Positions 49,001 through 61,300 of a DNA stretch of 64,000 bases are shown in pieces (the first letter of the stretch is position 1; each line of letters opens with the position of its first letter). The position numbers were made by a program, and so were the translations under genes. The DNA is from Antedon mediterranea. Taxonomy: Eukaryota; Echinodermata; Crinoidea; Comatulida; Antedonidae. The stretch lies in contig NC_092672.1 of assembly GCF_964355755.1 (NCBI RefSeq), positions 37,754,501-37,818,500 on the forward strand, given 5' to 3'. A model generated the notes under the pieces. It did not search any database and was not told the origin of the DNA. It was given only the letters and a program-made list of their open reading frames with translations.

Positions 49001-52000
49001 GTATAGTGTGATATGTTGTGTGAAATAAAACTAAAACTGATCCCTAAATTTAGACCCAGGCTAACTGTAACCATACTAAATACAATGTTGCTTGTGATTC
49101 TAACACTGATTATTACTTTAGACCCCAAGGAAAGGCTTAAGGAGGAGCATCGTGATGGTATTGTACTGAGCCCCCAACGGCGAAGCTTTATCCATGGTTG
49201 TCAAGTCAACACACCAAGTCCTGACAATGGATCGAACCAAACGCCTAACAACTATGATAACCGTGACGGTCATGATCGACCACATGTGAGACGAATTGGT
49301 AGCGGAAGGATCATCCCGAACCGTCCTCATAATGCCACAGACTATCAAGATAAGGGACGGGGCAGGGATAGTAGAGATTATCGATACGACTCGCGCAACA
49401 ATCGTTATGATCGCAAATACAAAAATCGTAAGAATATTAGTTTGTTTTTATATAAAATTTCTTGAATCACTAACAATAACTTAACCATTTCTGTCCGATG
49501 GCTGACTAAAACTGGGTTTATTGTGGGTGAACTAGAAGTCCTTTTTCTGGAAGTCAATTTTAAATTTAGCATTTTTATATGAGAAATCAATATTTATATT
49601 AAATTGTTTTAGGCAAAATTGTATTTAAAAAATGGACTACAAAAATTTGGATTTCACTTGTGCATTATCGTTATCTTCAAAAGAAGGCAAGATAAGAAAT
49701 GAAATTCACTTTACTCTCAGATCGTGATGATGAGGATCCTGAATGGTTTACTGGCGGTCCTACATCACAGAATGACACTATTGAACTGCGTGGGTTCCAA
49801 GACAACTCCAGCAGCAATGTGGAGGAAAAAAGGAAAAAACATGACAAGGAGAAAGTGGAAAAGGAAAGAGCAAAGAAGGTAGACCAAAATGGAATGGACA
49901 AAGTGAGGGTTAGAAAGTCTCCCAGTCCAGTGGTAGAGGAAGCAAAGAAAGCGGAGAAGAAACCAGATACGTCAAGCAAGGAATTTGACATTAATCAGTT
50001 TTTTACTTTGACTGATGGAATAGAGAATCTTCCAGTAAGTACATGAACACCGGTATTACTCAGGCTTAAATAATGGTCTTAAAAAAAGGCATTGTTGTTG
50101 CTTTAAAAATGACAAAATGCTATTCAATTTATTCCTGATTTTACAAAACAAACAATAACACATACATCACCCATGCTAGACCTGGGGGACATGGATTGAA
50201 CTCAAACGCTTTCGATGGGATGTCCCAGACTCTTTCAACCAAATGAGTTAGATAATTGAGGATGTTTAATAAATTATTAATGGTTGATTTATACTAGTCT
50301 GAATATTGAATCTTTTTACATTCACCATCACAGGTTCCTAGCCAGGAAGATACTGCAGGATCAGGGAGCAGGTTCAGTCAATGGTTTGCCAAATCTCAAT
50401 CACCAGTCCAGGATCAACAGATAAGCTTTCTTAGTGGTATGTTCTTGGAATAAATACTACAATATTCTATTGCACTGCTATTATGGTATTTCATTTGTTT
50501 TACTCGAATTTGTGTACATTATGAAAGAGATGGCTTATACTGTATGCGAAATATAATATATATATATTAATTAAGTCTTTCCACCATTTCATTTTTTCTC
50601 CGATTTAATTCTAAAGCATCCATTCTTGATCTTGGTTCTAAATGTTTAATAGTGGTATATCTTAAGGTATAATTATTTAATTTTTTTTTACTTGGGGAAA
50701 TTCTGTGATTTTTGTACAGAACTGCAAGGACGTCAAAGCCCCAACCTATCAGCATCTCTGTTTATGCCGATAAAACCCGATAGAGCTGGCAGCCCACAAG
50801 CAACCAGTGACATTCTAGCGATGTTGCAGCGCAGTAATACAAACTCACAAAGAAGCAACTCCAACAGCGTTCAACGATTCCTTGAGCAGCACCACGGAGC
50901 TGTGCCAAACAGATCTCGTAAGTTAGTGCTTAGTTTTTTTAACAGCACCCCGGAGCTGTGTCAAATAGATCTCGTAAGTTAGTGCTTAGTTTTTTAACAG
51001 CACCCCGGAGCTGTGTCAAATAGATCTTCTAAGTTAGTGCTTAGTTTTTTTAACAGCACCCCGGAGCTGTGTCAAATAGATCTTCTAAGTTAGTGCTTAG
51101 TTTGTTAATAGAGCAGAATCCATCCTTTGAGACACAACTATCAAGGAGACACTTTCCTGTCAATAATATAACTGCCAAACCATATTCAGGGGCCACCATA
51201 TTAACACTTTGTTTGGTCCAGAATGTAATTCCTCTTAATGAGTTATTTTTTACTGTACATGCAAACAAGCAATTTACACGTGGTAGAATTGGATTGTTAG
51301 AAGATACAAAAGACAACAAATATGGAAATTAAAAAGTAGTAAACTAGACTTGTTTATATTGCAGCTACTCCACCCCCACCAGGCAAAGTAACCTGTCTCC
51401 GTGATCTTGAGTCTCATGTGAGAAGCCTAGCAGAGATTGAGGGTGATCTATATGGCTTACAACACCACCATCATCATCAAAACCAACACCAACGTTACTT
51501 TAATGAGCAGGCAGCAGCCCGTCAAATGACAGAGCAAACCGCATTCAATTCATTCCTTGCCAATATGCAAGTTAAAAGAGGCCCAGGACACCAGCCTCAC
51601 TTGGTATGTATGTGTAGATAGCTACTGCGAGAACAGTACGTAGGCTTAAATTGGCTAAGATACTAGCTATTATTTCAGCAGTGCCATTTTGACTAGTATT
51701 GTTGTTTGTAGACAGCATTCAAGTGGTTGCTTTCCATTAAATGATTGTGGCCAACCAAGATTCGTATTAGCACACTGTATATGATCCCCTACTATTTTTG
51801 TAGTGTACAATTGGTTTACTGTATGTATTTCTTTAACTTTTAGATGAATGAAGAGAAGAGATCGCCATCCCCAATTGATCTTGTCCTTGGTATGGGAGTA
51901 AAGCATCAGTCTCCTCTGCCATGGAAGGAACAAGGAATGCCAAGCCTACCAATGCAGCAGCAGCATGTCCATCGTCAGAACCACATGTCTTCTCCTCAAG

Positions 52001-54663
52001 TGAGTGCCTCTCTTCAGCAACTACTCCAGACACCCCAGGCTAACCAGTCTATGATGAGTCCGGCATTCTCTGTCAATCGTATCGTACAAAACACGTTGCA
52101 GCCACCTAGACCAGCAACAAGGTAATTATATACCTTTCCTCAAATGTGTAGTAGTAGAAATAATTTATTATACTGATATGGGAGTCACGACTTAAAGTTC
52201 AATGAACTTACTGTGACCTCCTTCCACCCATATATTATACACTGTACATGTATGTTTGTTTAAATGCATTTAAGTGAGTGGAAAAGAAACAAAACGAATA
52301 ACAAAAAATCCAGACGACAACTTTTATCATTATATTTTGTGTTTTAGGACACCCTCACCAGCAAACGCTGACGCATTATCAGTAGCTGCCATGCTTAAAC
52401 AAATTCACAATCAACCGAACCATGAGCAGCATATTCATGCGATGGCTGCAAGTCTTGCAACCGAGCAACAACTAGCTGCAGCAGCCATTATGAAACAGTC
52501 TGCTGATGCTGCCGCTCTGTCTATTCTTCAACAACAGCAGAAAGAGATCTTGCAGCATGTTAGTGCCTCACCAGCACCTACTGGACGAGCTCTAAGTCCT
52601 CAAGAACATGTTCTTCAGCAGGTGTTGTACCAGCAAGCAGCCGCTGCTGCTGTCGGACGAGGACCATCACCAGCAAATATTGGTACGATATCAATGACAA
52701 ATTTGACACAGTTATACATCAATATATAATGAATTGGCTGAATGCCTTATATAGAATTGTTCTTTTCATTATAGGTGGTACTAGCCCACTACAGGCTACG
52801 ACTCCAATAAAACAAGTACCAATCCAAGGATCGCAGATGAACATGTTAACCCCAGGGGGAATGCAACCATCTTTAAATATGAACCGTATCCCATCCCCTC
52901 AAGAGCTTGCAGCTCACACACAAAACATCTTGCACAATGCCGTCATAAAACGTCAGTTAGAGGTGCAGAAAGAAAAGTTCCTCGCACGAGAGGCGGCTCG
53001 CAAGGGGCCTCCCAGCAATATTCCTTTAAACCACATGCCAGAGCGACCGACGCCAACTAGGCCACCTGTGACGCCTGCATTTACACCGACATCAGTCATC
53101 CGCAAAATGCACGAAACAAAGGCAGAAGCTAAGCATGAAAACCATGAACGAGATGAGCGTGTACAGCAAGGTTAGTACACTTTGTGTGTGTCACAGCTTT
53201 TCAGCTAACTACTAGGGTGCAAATTTCATGTGAATGCAGGGCCTCAATGAAAACCAGTTCAAATTGGGTAAAGAAATATAATACTGTAATAATAGTAATA
53301 ATTTTGCCTTCTATTCTAAACACGATAAACATAATTTTTCACAGATCTTTTTATGAAACTGGACAGCGTGTCTGATGAACCGAATAAAATTAGACCAACT
53401 GCGGCCACTTCCAAGTCCATTCCCTATGAGCAACCAGCGTTTGACATACCATATGGATCACCATCTCGCAGATATCCCCAGCAGCAACATCAGCAGTACC
53501 AGCCCCATTCTCAACAAAATAATCTTGACATATCCAGCAATCCAAAACCACAGGAGCACTCTCCTGTGAGTCATCACCAGAATCCAGCTGCCAATCATGA
53601 CGGTATCAACTACAAAAGGATCCTGGAGATCCAACGGCAGCAGCAACAGAAAGCAGCAATGGCAGCCGCAGCTGGACAATCCCAGCAGAAGGCTGCAATG
53701 GCAGGTGGTCAGAGTCCGCAGGCTAGTCCATCTGGACAGGCTGTGCCTAGCGGTATGGCACGGCCAATGCACCATGGTTTCCCGATTCAAATGATGCAAC
53801 GTGCACCAATAATGCGTGGAATTCCTCATGGTATGCAGGTGCCGAATACGTACCAACAACAAATGCAGGTTTGTCAAAGAATTTCAATCAATATTTTTAC
53901 CCTTAAGCTATTACACTGGCGTGATGTTCCCAAATATGGTGGTTAATATACCCAAATATGGTAGTGATATGCCCAAATATGGTAGTGATATGACATGTCT
54001 ATATATTTGTCGCATAAAGTTTGTTTTAGTGTAAACAGAGCTTAACATTTGTGATCTTTTCTTACTAATTTTTAATTTCTTAACAGAGGGGTGGTGTTGG
54101 TGGAATGTCACCAATGATGATGAACACAAGAGCTGCATTTCCAGGAGCTGCAATGGTACAAGCTGGTCTAGTACAGAACCAAAATACACCCCTTGGAGCT
54201 AGAAGAGGTAATGACCTATTAGCACCAATGATTGGTCGTGTCTATGATTCTTTCTTAATAATCTGAAGGTCCTAGGTCCTGTTTACGTCCTGACGCTCCT
54301 ACCTAGTTTATTTATAGCCTTTTGTGTGTATGTTTGTACTGATGATCGCCCACTGGTATTAGGATTACTTTAAAATGTGAAATTCTGGAATAGTAGCTTA
54401 TGTAGCAAATGAGTAACATAAAATATTACATACTACAAATTATTAGTTTTCTTTATGTTTATTTTTCAGAATTCAACTTGGGCAACCAACCAGTTAATTT
54501 TGGAAAAGAAACCCCAACAAGAGCTTCACCAGTAAACCTTGCAAAGTGGTTTGGCAATGATCTCTTGCAACACCCAATGCCGCAAATGCCACAGCACAGC
54601 GCCCTCGGACAGCGAGTGATATCGGTTGAAGAATTAGAGAGACAACAACAGGCAGTTGGGTAG
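46013..54663 (+). CDS. EIF4ENIF1: EIF4ENIF1 (4E-T), eIF4E transporter and translational repressor
   Basis: Fifteen coding exons: 46013-46037, 47013-47128, 47709-47782, 48623-48735, 49122-49427, 49697-50034, 50334-50436, 50720-50917, 51365-51603, 51844-52121, 52348-52682, 52775-53170, 53345-53868, 54087-54207, 54470-54663; about 1,119 residues (human about 985). The eIF4E-binding motif YX4L-phi is Tyr45-TKAE-Leu50-Met51, split by an intron. GVWDPEKWHAS, VLSPQRRSF and RRIGSGRII follow, then the Cup-homology/DDX6-binding block DPEWFTGGPTSQNDTIEL, SRFSQWFAKSQSP, FTPTSVIRKM, Gln-rich tracts and the C-terminal LAKWFGNDLLQ with VISVEELE, which in human binds LSM14. It represses and stores mRNAs in P-bodies and shuttles eIF4E. 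The start was chosen because the 25-nt exon from ATG 46013 ends in phase 1 and fits 47013; ATG 47015 is the alternative. The acceptor at 49696 is weak but phase-correct. Confidence 0.93.
46672..46850 (-). mobile_element. SINE-like fragment (EIF4ENIF1 intron)
   Basis: Shares AGTAAAGTATCTTGCCTAAG with the element at 40128. Read on the minus strand it has GGGTTCGAGG-like box B sequence. It lies between the first two coding exons. Confidence 0.55.
47812..48318. repeat. 88-bp tandem repeat, about 6 copies (EIF4ENIF1 intron)
   Basis: Units contain AATAAGCCCACTCCATCCAC, CACATATGTACCTCTATG and TAATGGATGAGATTGGGATA. The first unit boundary is shortened; the later copies are nearly identical. Confidence 0.92.
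50890..51112 (+). repeat. Four-copy tandem duplication of an EIF4ENIF1 exon end
   Basis: A unit of about 55 bp (last 28 nt of exon 8, donor and first intron bases) occurs four times, starting at 50890 (the true exon end), 50946, 51001 and 51057. Copies 2-4 share substitutions (CACCCCGG, TCAAATAGATC). Copy 2 keeps GTAAGT at 50974; in copies 3 and 4 the donor is mutated (TTCTAAGT). Each intronic copy is preceded by a T-rich tract and AACAG. Confidence 0.88.
53906..54042. mobile_element. MITE copy 15 (EIF4ENIF1 intron)
   Basis: Diverged left end AGCTATTACACTGG, two ATATGGTAGTGATATGCCC-type phrases and a right end GTGTAAACAGAGCT. TTA lies at left and TAA at right, so the target duplication is imperfect. 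It starts 38 bp after the exon ending at 53868. Confidence 0.75.
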
Positions 54664-54857
54664 GATATAACATTCCTAAGATTTTGTCAAAGTGTAAATA
54701 GAAGAGCGGCAGACATGTTTTCAGCTTCTTGATGTCAGATAATGCTTCCATGTCTTCATTCTGCTTGAACAAAGTATTATGCCTTGTTTATCCCTTTTAG
54801 AGTTGTTTGTTGTTTATCATCATTGTCAATACAAAATGTTATATACAATTATGAATA

Positions 54858-55170
54858 CTGTGTAATTACTGTAGTTCTCAGTCTGAGTACTGTACTGTGT
54901 AATTACTGTAGTTCTCAGTCTGAGTACTGTACTGTGTAATTACTGTAGTTCTCAGTCTGAGTACTGTACTGTGTAATTACTGTAGTTCTCAGTCTGAGTA
55001 CTGTACTGTGTAATTACTGTAGTTCTCAGTCTGAGTACTGTACTGTGTAATTACTGTAGTTCTCAGTCTGAGTACTGTACTGTGTAATTACTGTAGTTCT
55101 CAGTCTGAGTACTGTACTGTGTAATTACTGTAGTTCTCAGTCTGAGTACTGTACTGTGTAATTACTGTAG
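54858..55170. repeat. 37-bp tandem repeat, about 8 copies (EIF4ENIF1 3' UTR or flank)
   Basis: Unit CTGTGTAATTACTGTAGTTC with TCAGTCTGAGTACTGTA. It begins about 200 bp after the stop codon, so it is probably transcribed in the 3' UTR. Confidence 0.93.
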
Positions 55171-56227
55171 TTTTCATAGGTTTAATTCTCAGTCAAGCTT
55201 GATCAAAATAACAGTAAATAAATACTTTATTCTCATTAACTGTGAAGGAAAGCAACGGCGAATTTGGTGAATACAAGCATATCAACCAGGGAAGCAATGA
55301 ATTCATTCTTCCCTGATATCAACAGACAAGTATCAATATGTTCAATATAACTTACAGGCCTACTAAACCATGGGTAATAATTTACAATGTTGAAATGTAT
55401 AAACTGTCGAACAACCAAAAGTCATATTTCACCAATGACAGTACTTATCTTATCAGTATCAAGAAATAATTTATGTAAATTAGCAACAAGACGAACGACA
55501 AGTATTCATGTTTTCTAAATGTATTTGTTTTTATTCTTAGTACATCGAGTGTAAATAAGAAAAAGATCATTTGAAAGCATCTTTGTTTGAAAGCATCTTT
55601 GTATTCTATGAAACCTCATTATTTTTTTGTGTTTAAATGTGTTACTTTCGATTAGTAGTGACATTCTAAAATGAAAGAACAAAAAAAAATGTGTAAATTT
55701 GTTTTATTTATTAACGAGTGTAACTAAGGTGAAACTTTTCCGTTTGTCCCTCGTAACGCAGGAATATTTTTTGGAATTACATTTGGAACTTTATCACTTC
55801 AATTTTGCAGAAAATCAGTTTTGTATATATATATATATTTTGTAAAGGTGAAAAAAAAAATTATTTCTGTAATTTTGCATAGTGGTTTAATGTCTCGATA
55901 CTTTTATGTTTAAAAAACAGAAAAGTGTTTTTATTTGTTGTCAGGGTATGTTATACATATTTGTTGTCTTAGAATGGAATTATTGGAAACCGTTATTTGA
56001 AGGTGTTTTTAAGAGAGAACAATATTATTTGATCACTATTTCTATGTCTCGTGAATGTTTAATTACATAATGTGATTATTAGAAAGAGAAAAAAAATTAA
56101 TTTAATTTTAATGTGTTGTTTTAATGTTGTGTTTTGCTTTTTTTCAAAATCATTTTCAATGATTGGTTTTGGAAGTACAATCATTTAGTTTATGTGTATG
56201 TAATAGATTTGAAATCTAATGTTAATT

Positions 56228-56484
56228 TTTATTATGTTTTATGAATATTCATGATTTGTATTATGTTTTATGAATATTCATGATTTGTATTATGTGGTAT
56301 GAATATTCATGATTTGTATTATGTTTTATGAATATTCATGATTTGTATTATGTTTATGAATATTCATGATTTGTATTATGTTGTATGAATATTCATGATT
56401 TGTATTATGTTGTATGAATATTCATGATTTGTATTATGTCGTATGAATATTCATGATTTGTATTATGTGGTATGAATATTCATT
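56228..56484. repeat. 29-bp tandem repeat with ATGAATATTCAT palindrome, about 9 copies
   Basis: Unit TATTATGTTTTATGAATATT plus CATGATTTG. Each copy holds the perfect 12-bp palindrome ATGAATATTCAT; variation lies in the TTTTATG/TTGTATG/TGGTATG part, so the palindrome is the best kept portion. Confidence 0.92.
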
Positions 56485-57537
56485 AAGTTTGTACTGTTTA
56501 ATGTTTAATGTAAATCCCCCCAGTTTAATATTTGTTTCAAAATATTAATAGAAAATAATAGTATTGAGAGTAAAATGATTTAGTAGACAAATAATTTACA
56601 TATTTAAATCTTTTTTGGGACTGTATATTTTGTTTACATTTTTGGATGTCAATCAATGTTAGAAATATACATTTCCTTTCTATTATACATAACTGTTACT
56701 ATGGTAAATGAAGAATGTCCGGTTACTATGGTAATGAAATGTGCTCTGTTACTATGGTGATGACATTGTCTTGTTATTGATCGTCATAATGTAGGTTTTC
56801 CAGATTGTTTTTGCTGTTCGACTTTTGGTACATAATATTTTTTGCTTGTTTGTCAACCGTGAACAGTGGAATTATTAAACTCTAAGCAACAACCGTTGGT
56901 TTTATTTACTGTTTTTGTTCTGATTCTGATCTGTTTCTTTCATGATTAAAAATGTTCTATTATGCTTATTAGTACTAGCTAGTTGGAGGATCCTAAACTT
57001 AGCTATGGAAACTAATTTGGCTATGCTAAGACCTTGTGCAGTGCACAGTCCCTGGATTACTAGTGTTAAGCATGTGTCGTCACAACTATGGAAGAGGCCT
57101 AGCAACCTAGCCAAACTACAACCTGTATTAACTAACACATGCTACATATATTTTGAATGATGATGTTGCTCTGTCACAGGATTTGCTGTGATAATACAAA
57201 GATAAGCATCCATAAAACATTAAATTTATACTTACTTCTTATCCCCTCTGATGAAAATAAACCGTGAAGATAATTGCCACATTTTTTCACAAATAACTTC
57301 CAGTGATCTGATTGGTCAATAGTCATGTACTATAGTCTGATCTAATGCGTCAATTTTTTTTTTCATTTTTCTCATTCTCTCCTACATAAAAAATAATTTA
57401 TTTTATAAATTAAATAAGGAGAAAGGGAAAGAAAGATTTAAGACAAATCTATAAATATTTAGTAAACAATCTGTTTTTTTTACCAAGTTATGGTGAAATA
57501 AAATTGTAAAACATCTGGGCTAAAAAAAAATTTTACC

Positions 57538-57610
57538 TGGCCGATATGGGGCTTGAACCCATGACATTCGCGTTATTAGCACGACGCTCTGCCGACTGAG
57601 CTAACCGGCC
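57538..57610 (-). tRNA. tRNA-Ile(AAT), copy 4 (minus strand)
   Basis: Minus-strand copy about 22 kb from the cluster. It differs from the others by one T-loop base (TTCAAGC instead of TTCGAGC), which keeps box B functional. It has the same AGACAT leader and a GGTAAAATTTTTTTTT terminator. It sits between the EIF4ENIF1 3' flank and the BRAP 3' end. Confidence 0.94.
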
Positions 57611-58355
57611 ATGTCTGGGAATTTTAAGATTATTTTGCTATCTATACGAAATTACAGTATTTCTAAGCAAATGTTTACTATTAATTATAGAAATTTCCAA
57701 TAAATATGAATCTAAATAGTTGTGTGTATTGCGATCGTATGTTGGTGGAAAAATCCAGACATTAAAGCTAGCTTTAGAGACTTAGCGCCTAAGAAAACGT
57801 TAACCTGTCGTTGGTGGCGCTGTTGAATAATTTGTAATCACGTGTACACACCAGCCATTTTGTGTCACTTTTATGACTGATACATGAATGTAGAAGCAGA
57901 TACGGTATTGCTATAATAAATTATGAATTTAGAAAGTGGTCGGATTCTTTTTTTTTACTGTACTAACGAAAGAAATACTATACAAACTGAAGATATTCAA
58001 GTTATCCTTTTCTTTTATTGTTTTTTTAACATTATTTTACATATACTTTCATATAAATATCCATTTTTTAATATAACAATCATAAAATTTAATAACTCTG
58101 AACACTATTTTATGTATTAATTCTCTATCGTTGCATTCTTGGAACTAGCATACATCGACACATGTACACTAATGCTGTTCTGACACTATATATACACCAT
58201 GCTTTTTAAATGTAACTAAAACGTACTGTATTCAAAGTGTGGCACAGATATTTTGCACATATTAATTAATGAAAGGCAGACAGAAAATGCAAGATTATCA
58301 TCTCCACAAAACACAAACATCTCTTGTTCTGACTTGAGTTGAGTCAAACATATGA
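57611..58355. other. BRAP: Intergenic stretch with BRAP 3' UTR
   Basis: On the minus strand the first AATAAA after the BRAP stop is at 58014-58019 (a UTR of about 0.34 kb). The remainder, up to the tRNA at 57610, is AT-rich with no coding frame that I can support. Confidence 0.4.
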
Positions 58356-61300
58356 TCACCTTTTCTTTTTTCCTCGTTTTGACGTTGTTCTAGACTCTGA
58401 TGTACCAGATGCTGATCCAACCGAAATCTGGCCATCTTGAATTTCTTGGCGTATATTTGCCGGACTTTGTTTGATCTTATCTTGTGCTTCTAAGAAGAAC
58501 ATAACATCTCTAAGTTGTTCTTGTAAATCTACTATTTCCTAAAAGAAGAAATGGTGGGGATACTGTTTAGATGACTTTGCAATGAGAATAAATTGTTCAT
58601 TTTTATTTGTTCCTTTCAGTGGAACATAAAAAGGAGAACTGAAGGAGAGACAACTATCACCAAAGGGCGTGTCTCTCCAACTCCAGACAAACAATACAAG
58701 CAAAATTAAATGATAATAATGATGATACTTTTATTGATCCAAACCTTTTGATACTTTTCCTTATCAACTTTGCTTGTTTGTTCAAGAGATTTCACTTTAT
58801 CTTGCCAAACATTCTGATTTGAACGCAAACAACTATTCATCTGCAACACAAATAAATACATCAGAATAAATTAAAAAGTTATTATTGTTATTGTTCTAAT
58901 AATATAATCAATGTGGTGTCATTTAATTGATGTAGTTGGTGGTTGTCCTCTTGAATACCCCACAAGGAAGTCTGACAAAGAGGCCTTGTGCAGTGGCTTA
59001 TTAATTGGACACTATCTATTTAAATGTATCACTATTAATGGCATCAATAGCAGCTTCTTAGGGCAGTCATTTCATGTTCAGGTAAATTACCTCTTTTTCT
59101 TCGATGAGATTTTGATTCGTTCTATGTAACTTGCTGCTTAACTGGCTAATCTTTTTTTCCAATGCAGATTTCTCTTTCAATAAATTCTGAACTTTGTTTT
59201 CTGATTTTTCACATTCTTCTACTTTTTTCTTGGAGCTAGATTCTAATTCTAACCTCTGAAAAAAAAATTATTAAAATCAAGAATCTGCAGTATACACCAT
59301 CAATCTACAGAAAGTTGTCGGTCAGTTAATCTTTGGTCAGTTTGGATGTCCATCATCCTGCCAGTCTGTCAATCAATTGGTCAGTTGAGAGTTCCCCATC
59401 CATCCATCCAGCCAGATCAGTCAGTCCAGCCTCCAACATTATTCTTACCTGTTGTAATGCTTCTTGTTCGATTCTTGATATTCTCTCCTCATAAAACGCT
59501 TTCTGAGATTCTAGTTGATTGGTAAGTAAATAAGTATACTGTAAGGAAATTCAATAAAATTACAAATTAACGAAAAGTTGAAAGAGGGACAAGTTTGACA
59601 AAGAATGGTTACATGTACAGTATCAATCAATCATTTATTTTTTAAAAAACAACCAAAACAATGGTGGTGTAACCTAGAAATGGTGAAAGATTAGACATGA
59701 TAATTTACTTACTTCAAGCGTTATAGAGTCTAACTTTTCTTCCCTGCTAACTCCATCTTCATCATGATCCCATTCAACCATCTTACCATCTCCTTTTGTT
59801 TGCATTAAACGATGAACGTAATTATCTTTGGAAAAATAAAAGTATTTTAATAACAATTATTATGTTTTTTTTTTATTTCTTTGTTTCTTTTTTTTTATAT
59901 ATTTAGGCAAATTGCCAAGGATAACCATAAGCAAATTTATTCACTATCCTTCTTAAAGGTGGCAATCACAAGATGTATATTATTACAAGTCCTTGGGAGT
60001 GGAGTTGTAATTTTTCATTAGAAAAAATGCTGACATGACAGGCCTTGAACCCAGGACCCTTGGATTGGTAGCCAAGCACCATAACCACAAAGCCATAACG
60101 CCAACTCTATATGAAAAGTGTCAGTTGCAGTTCCTATAATTATTATAATATACAATGTTTTATAAATTTTTTTTCCCGAGAGAACACAGGTAAAGAAGCT
60201 AATAACAAAGTTTATGTAAACAGTTGTTTACCTCCAGCGTAATCCCACACTTTATTCTGACCCACTTGCAATGCATAGGTGTGTTGAGTTTCTTTAAAAT
60301 GTTCATGTGCATGGGCCTCTACATATCGGCCACATCCAACTACACCACACACTAGGCAAATCCACAGGCTCTGTTATGTTAACAAATATGTGAAGAACAT
60401 TATCATTAGCAAAAACAATTAATCTATGTAATTATTTTATTTTATTATATTAAAATACTGTGAATTTGTAATTGAAATTATATCTTCTTTTTACTTGGAT
60501 ATTTAGGCTAATTGGCAACAATAAGTGTTGCAATCCTGTTCACAGGAAAACATACTGTATATGCAAAATATAAAACAGCAATGCAGCAGGTGAAGGGTTG
60601 TGTCTATGCAAAATATAAAACAGCAATGCAGCAGGTGAAGGGTTGTGTCTATGCAAAATATAAAACAGCAATGCAGCAGGTGAAGGGTTGTGTCTATGCA
60701 AAATATAAAACAGCAATGCAGCAGGTGAAGGGTTGTGTCTATGCAAAATATAAAACAGCAATGCAGCAGGTGAAGGGTTGTGTCTATGCAAAATATAAAA
60801 CAGCAATGCAGCAGGTGAAGGGTTGTGTCTATGCAAAATATAAAACAGCAATGCAGCAGGTGAAGGGTCACAAAGTTTGGGAGCTAAAAAAAATAACAGT
60901 ATTCTCTTCTATATATATTTTATTGATCAAATAAACAGATAATTCATACATTACCTCTTGTACACCACATTTATAACATTTATTATCTTCTACCATTTCT
61001 GGCGTCTGACAGTAACGACAAACAGGGCAGCTGTGAAAAGGAAAACACAATGCTAAATTATTTCAATTAATTGTTGCTTATGATATGATAATGTACCCAC
61101 ATGCACAAAATGAATTGATATGACATATAACTAGTTTATATGTCATTAAAAATCGAAACTTCCTTGTTTTTGTTTTTTTTTACCTGATATCGCCCCATTT
61201 GTAAAGACAACTGCCATGAAAGGAGTGATTACACAGGATGGTTATAATGCCGTCCACTGCTTCATCCATTCTCTCAAGACAAATGTGACAGACAGGGAGT

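Larger units (their letters stand above)
54664..57537. other. EIF4ENIF1: EIF4ENIF1 3' UTR and intergenic flank
   Basis: Candidate polyadenylation signals are AATAAA at 55217-55222 and ATTAAA at 56874-56879. The second would give a 2.2-kb UTR that includes the 37-bp and 29-bp arrays. Sequence from 55600 to 56900 is U-rich in the sense direction, as in long 3' UTRs. No other gene is seen. Confidence 0.4.

Noticed and set aside
60503-60934. Frames of 103-140 codons with [15 protein letters not shown] or [15 protein letters not shown] repeats
   Set aside because: They come from a 45-bp minisatellite within a BRAP intron, on both strands.
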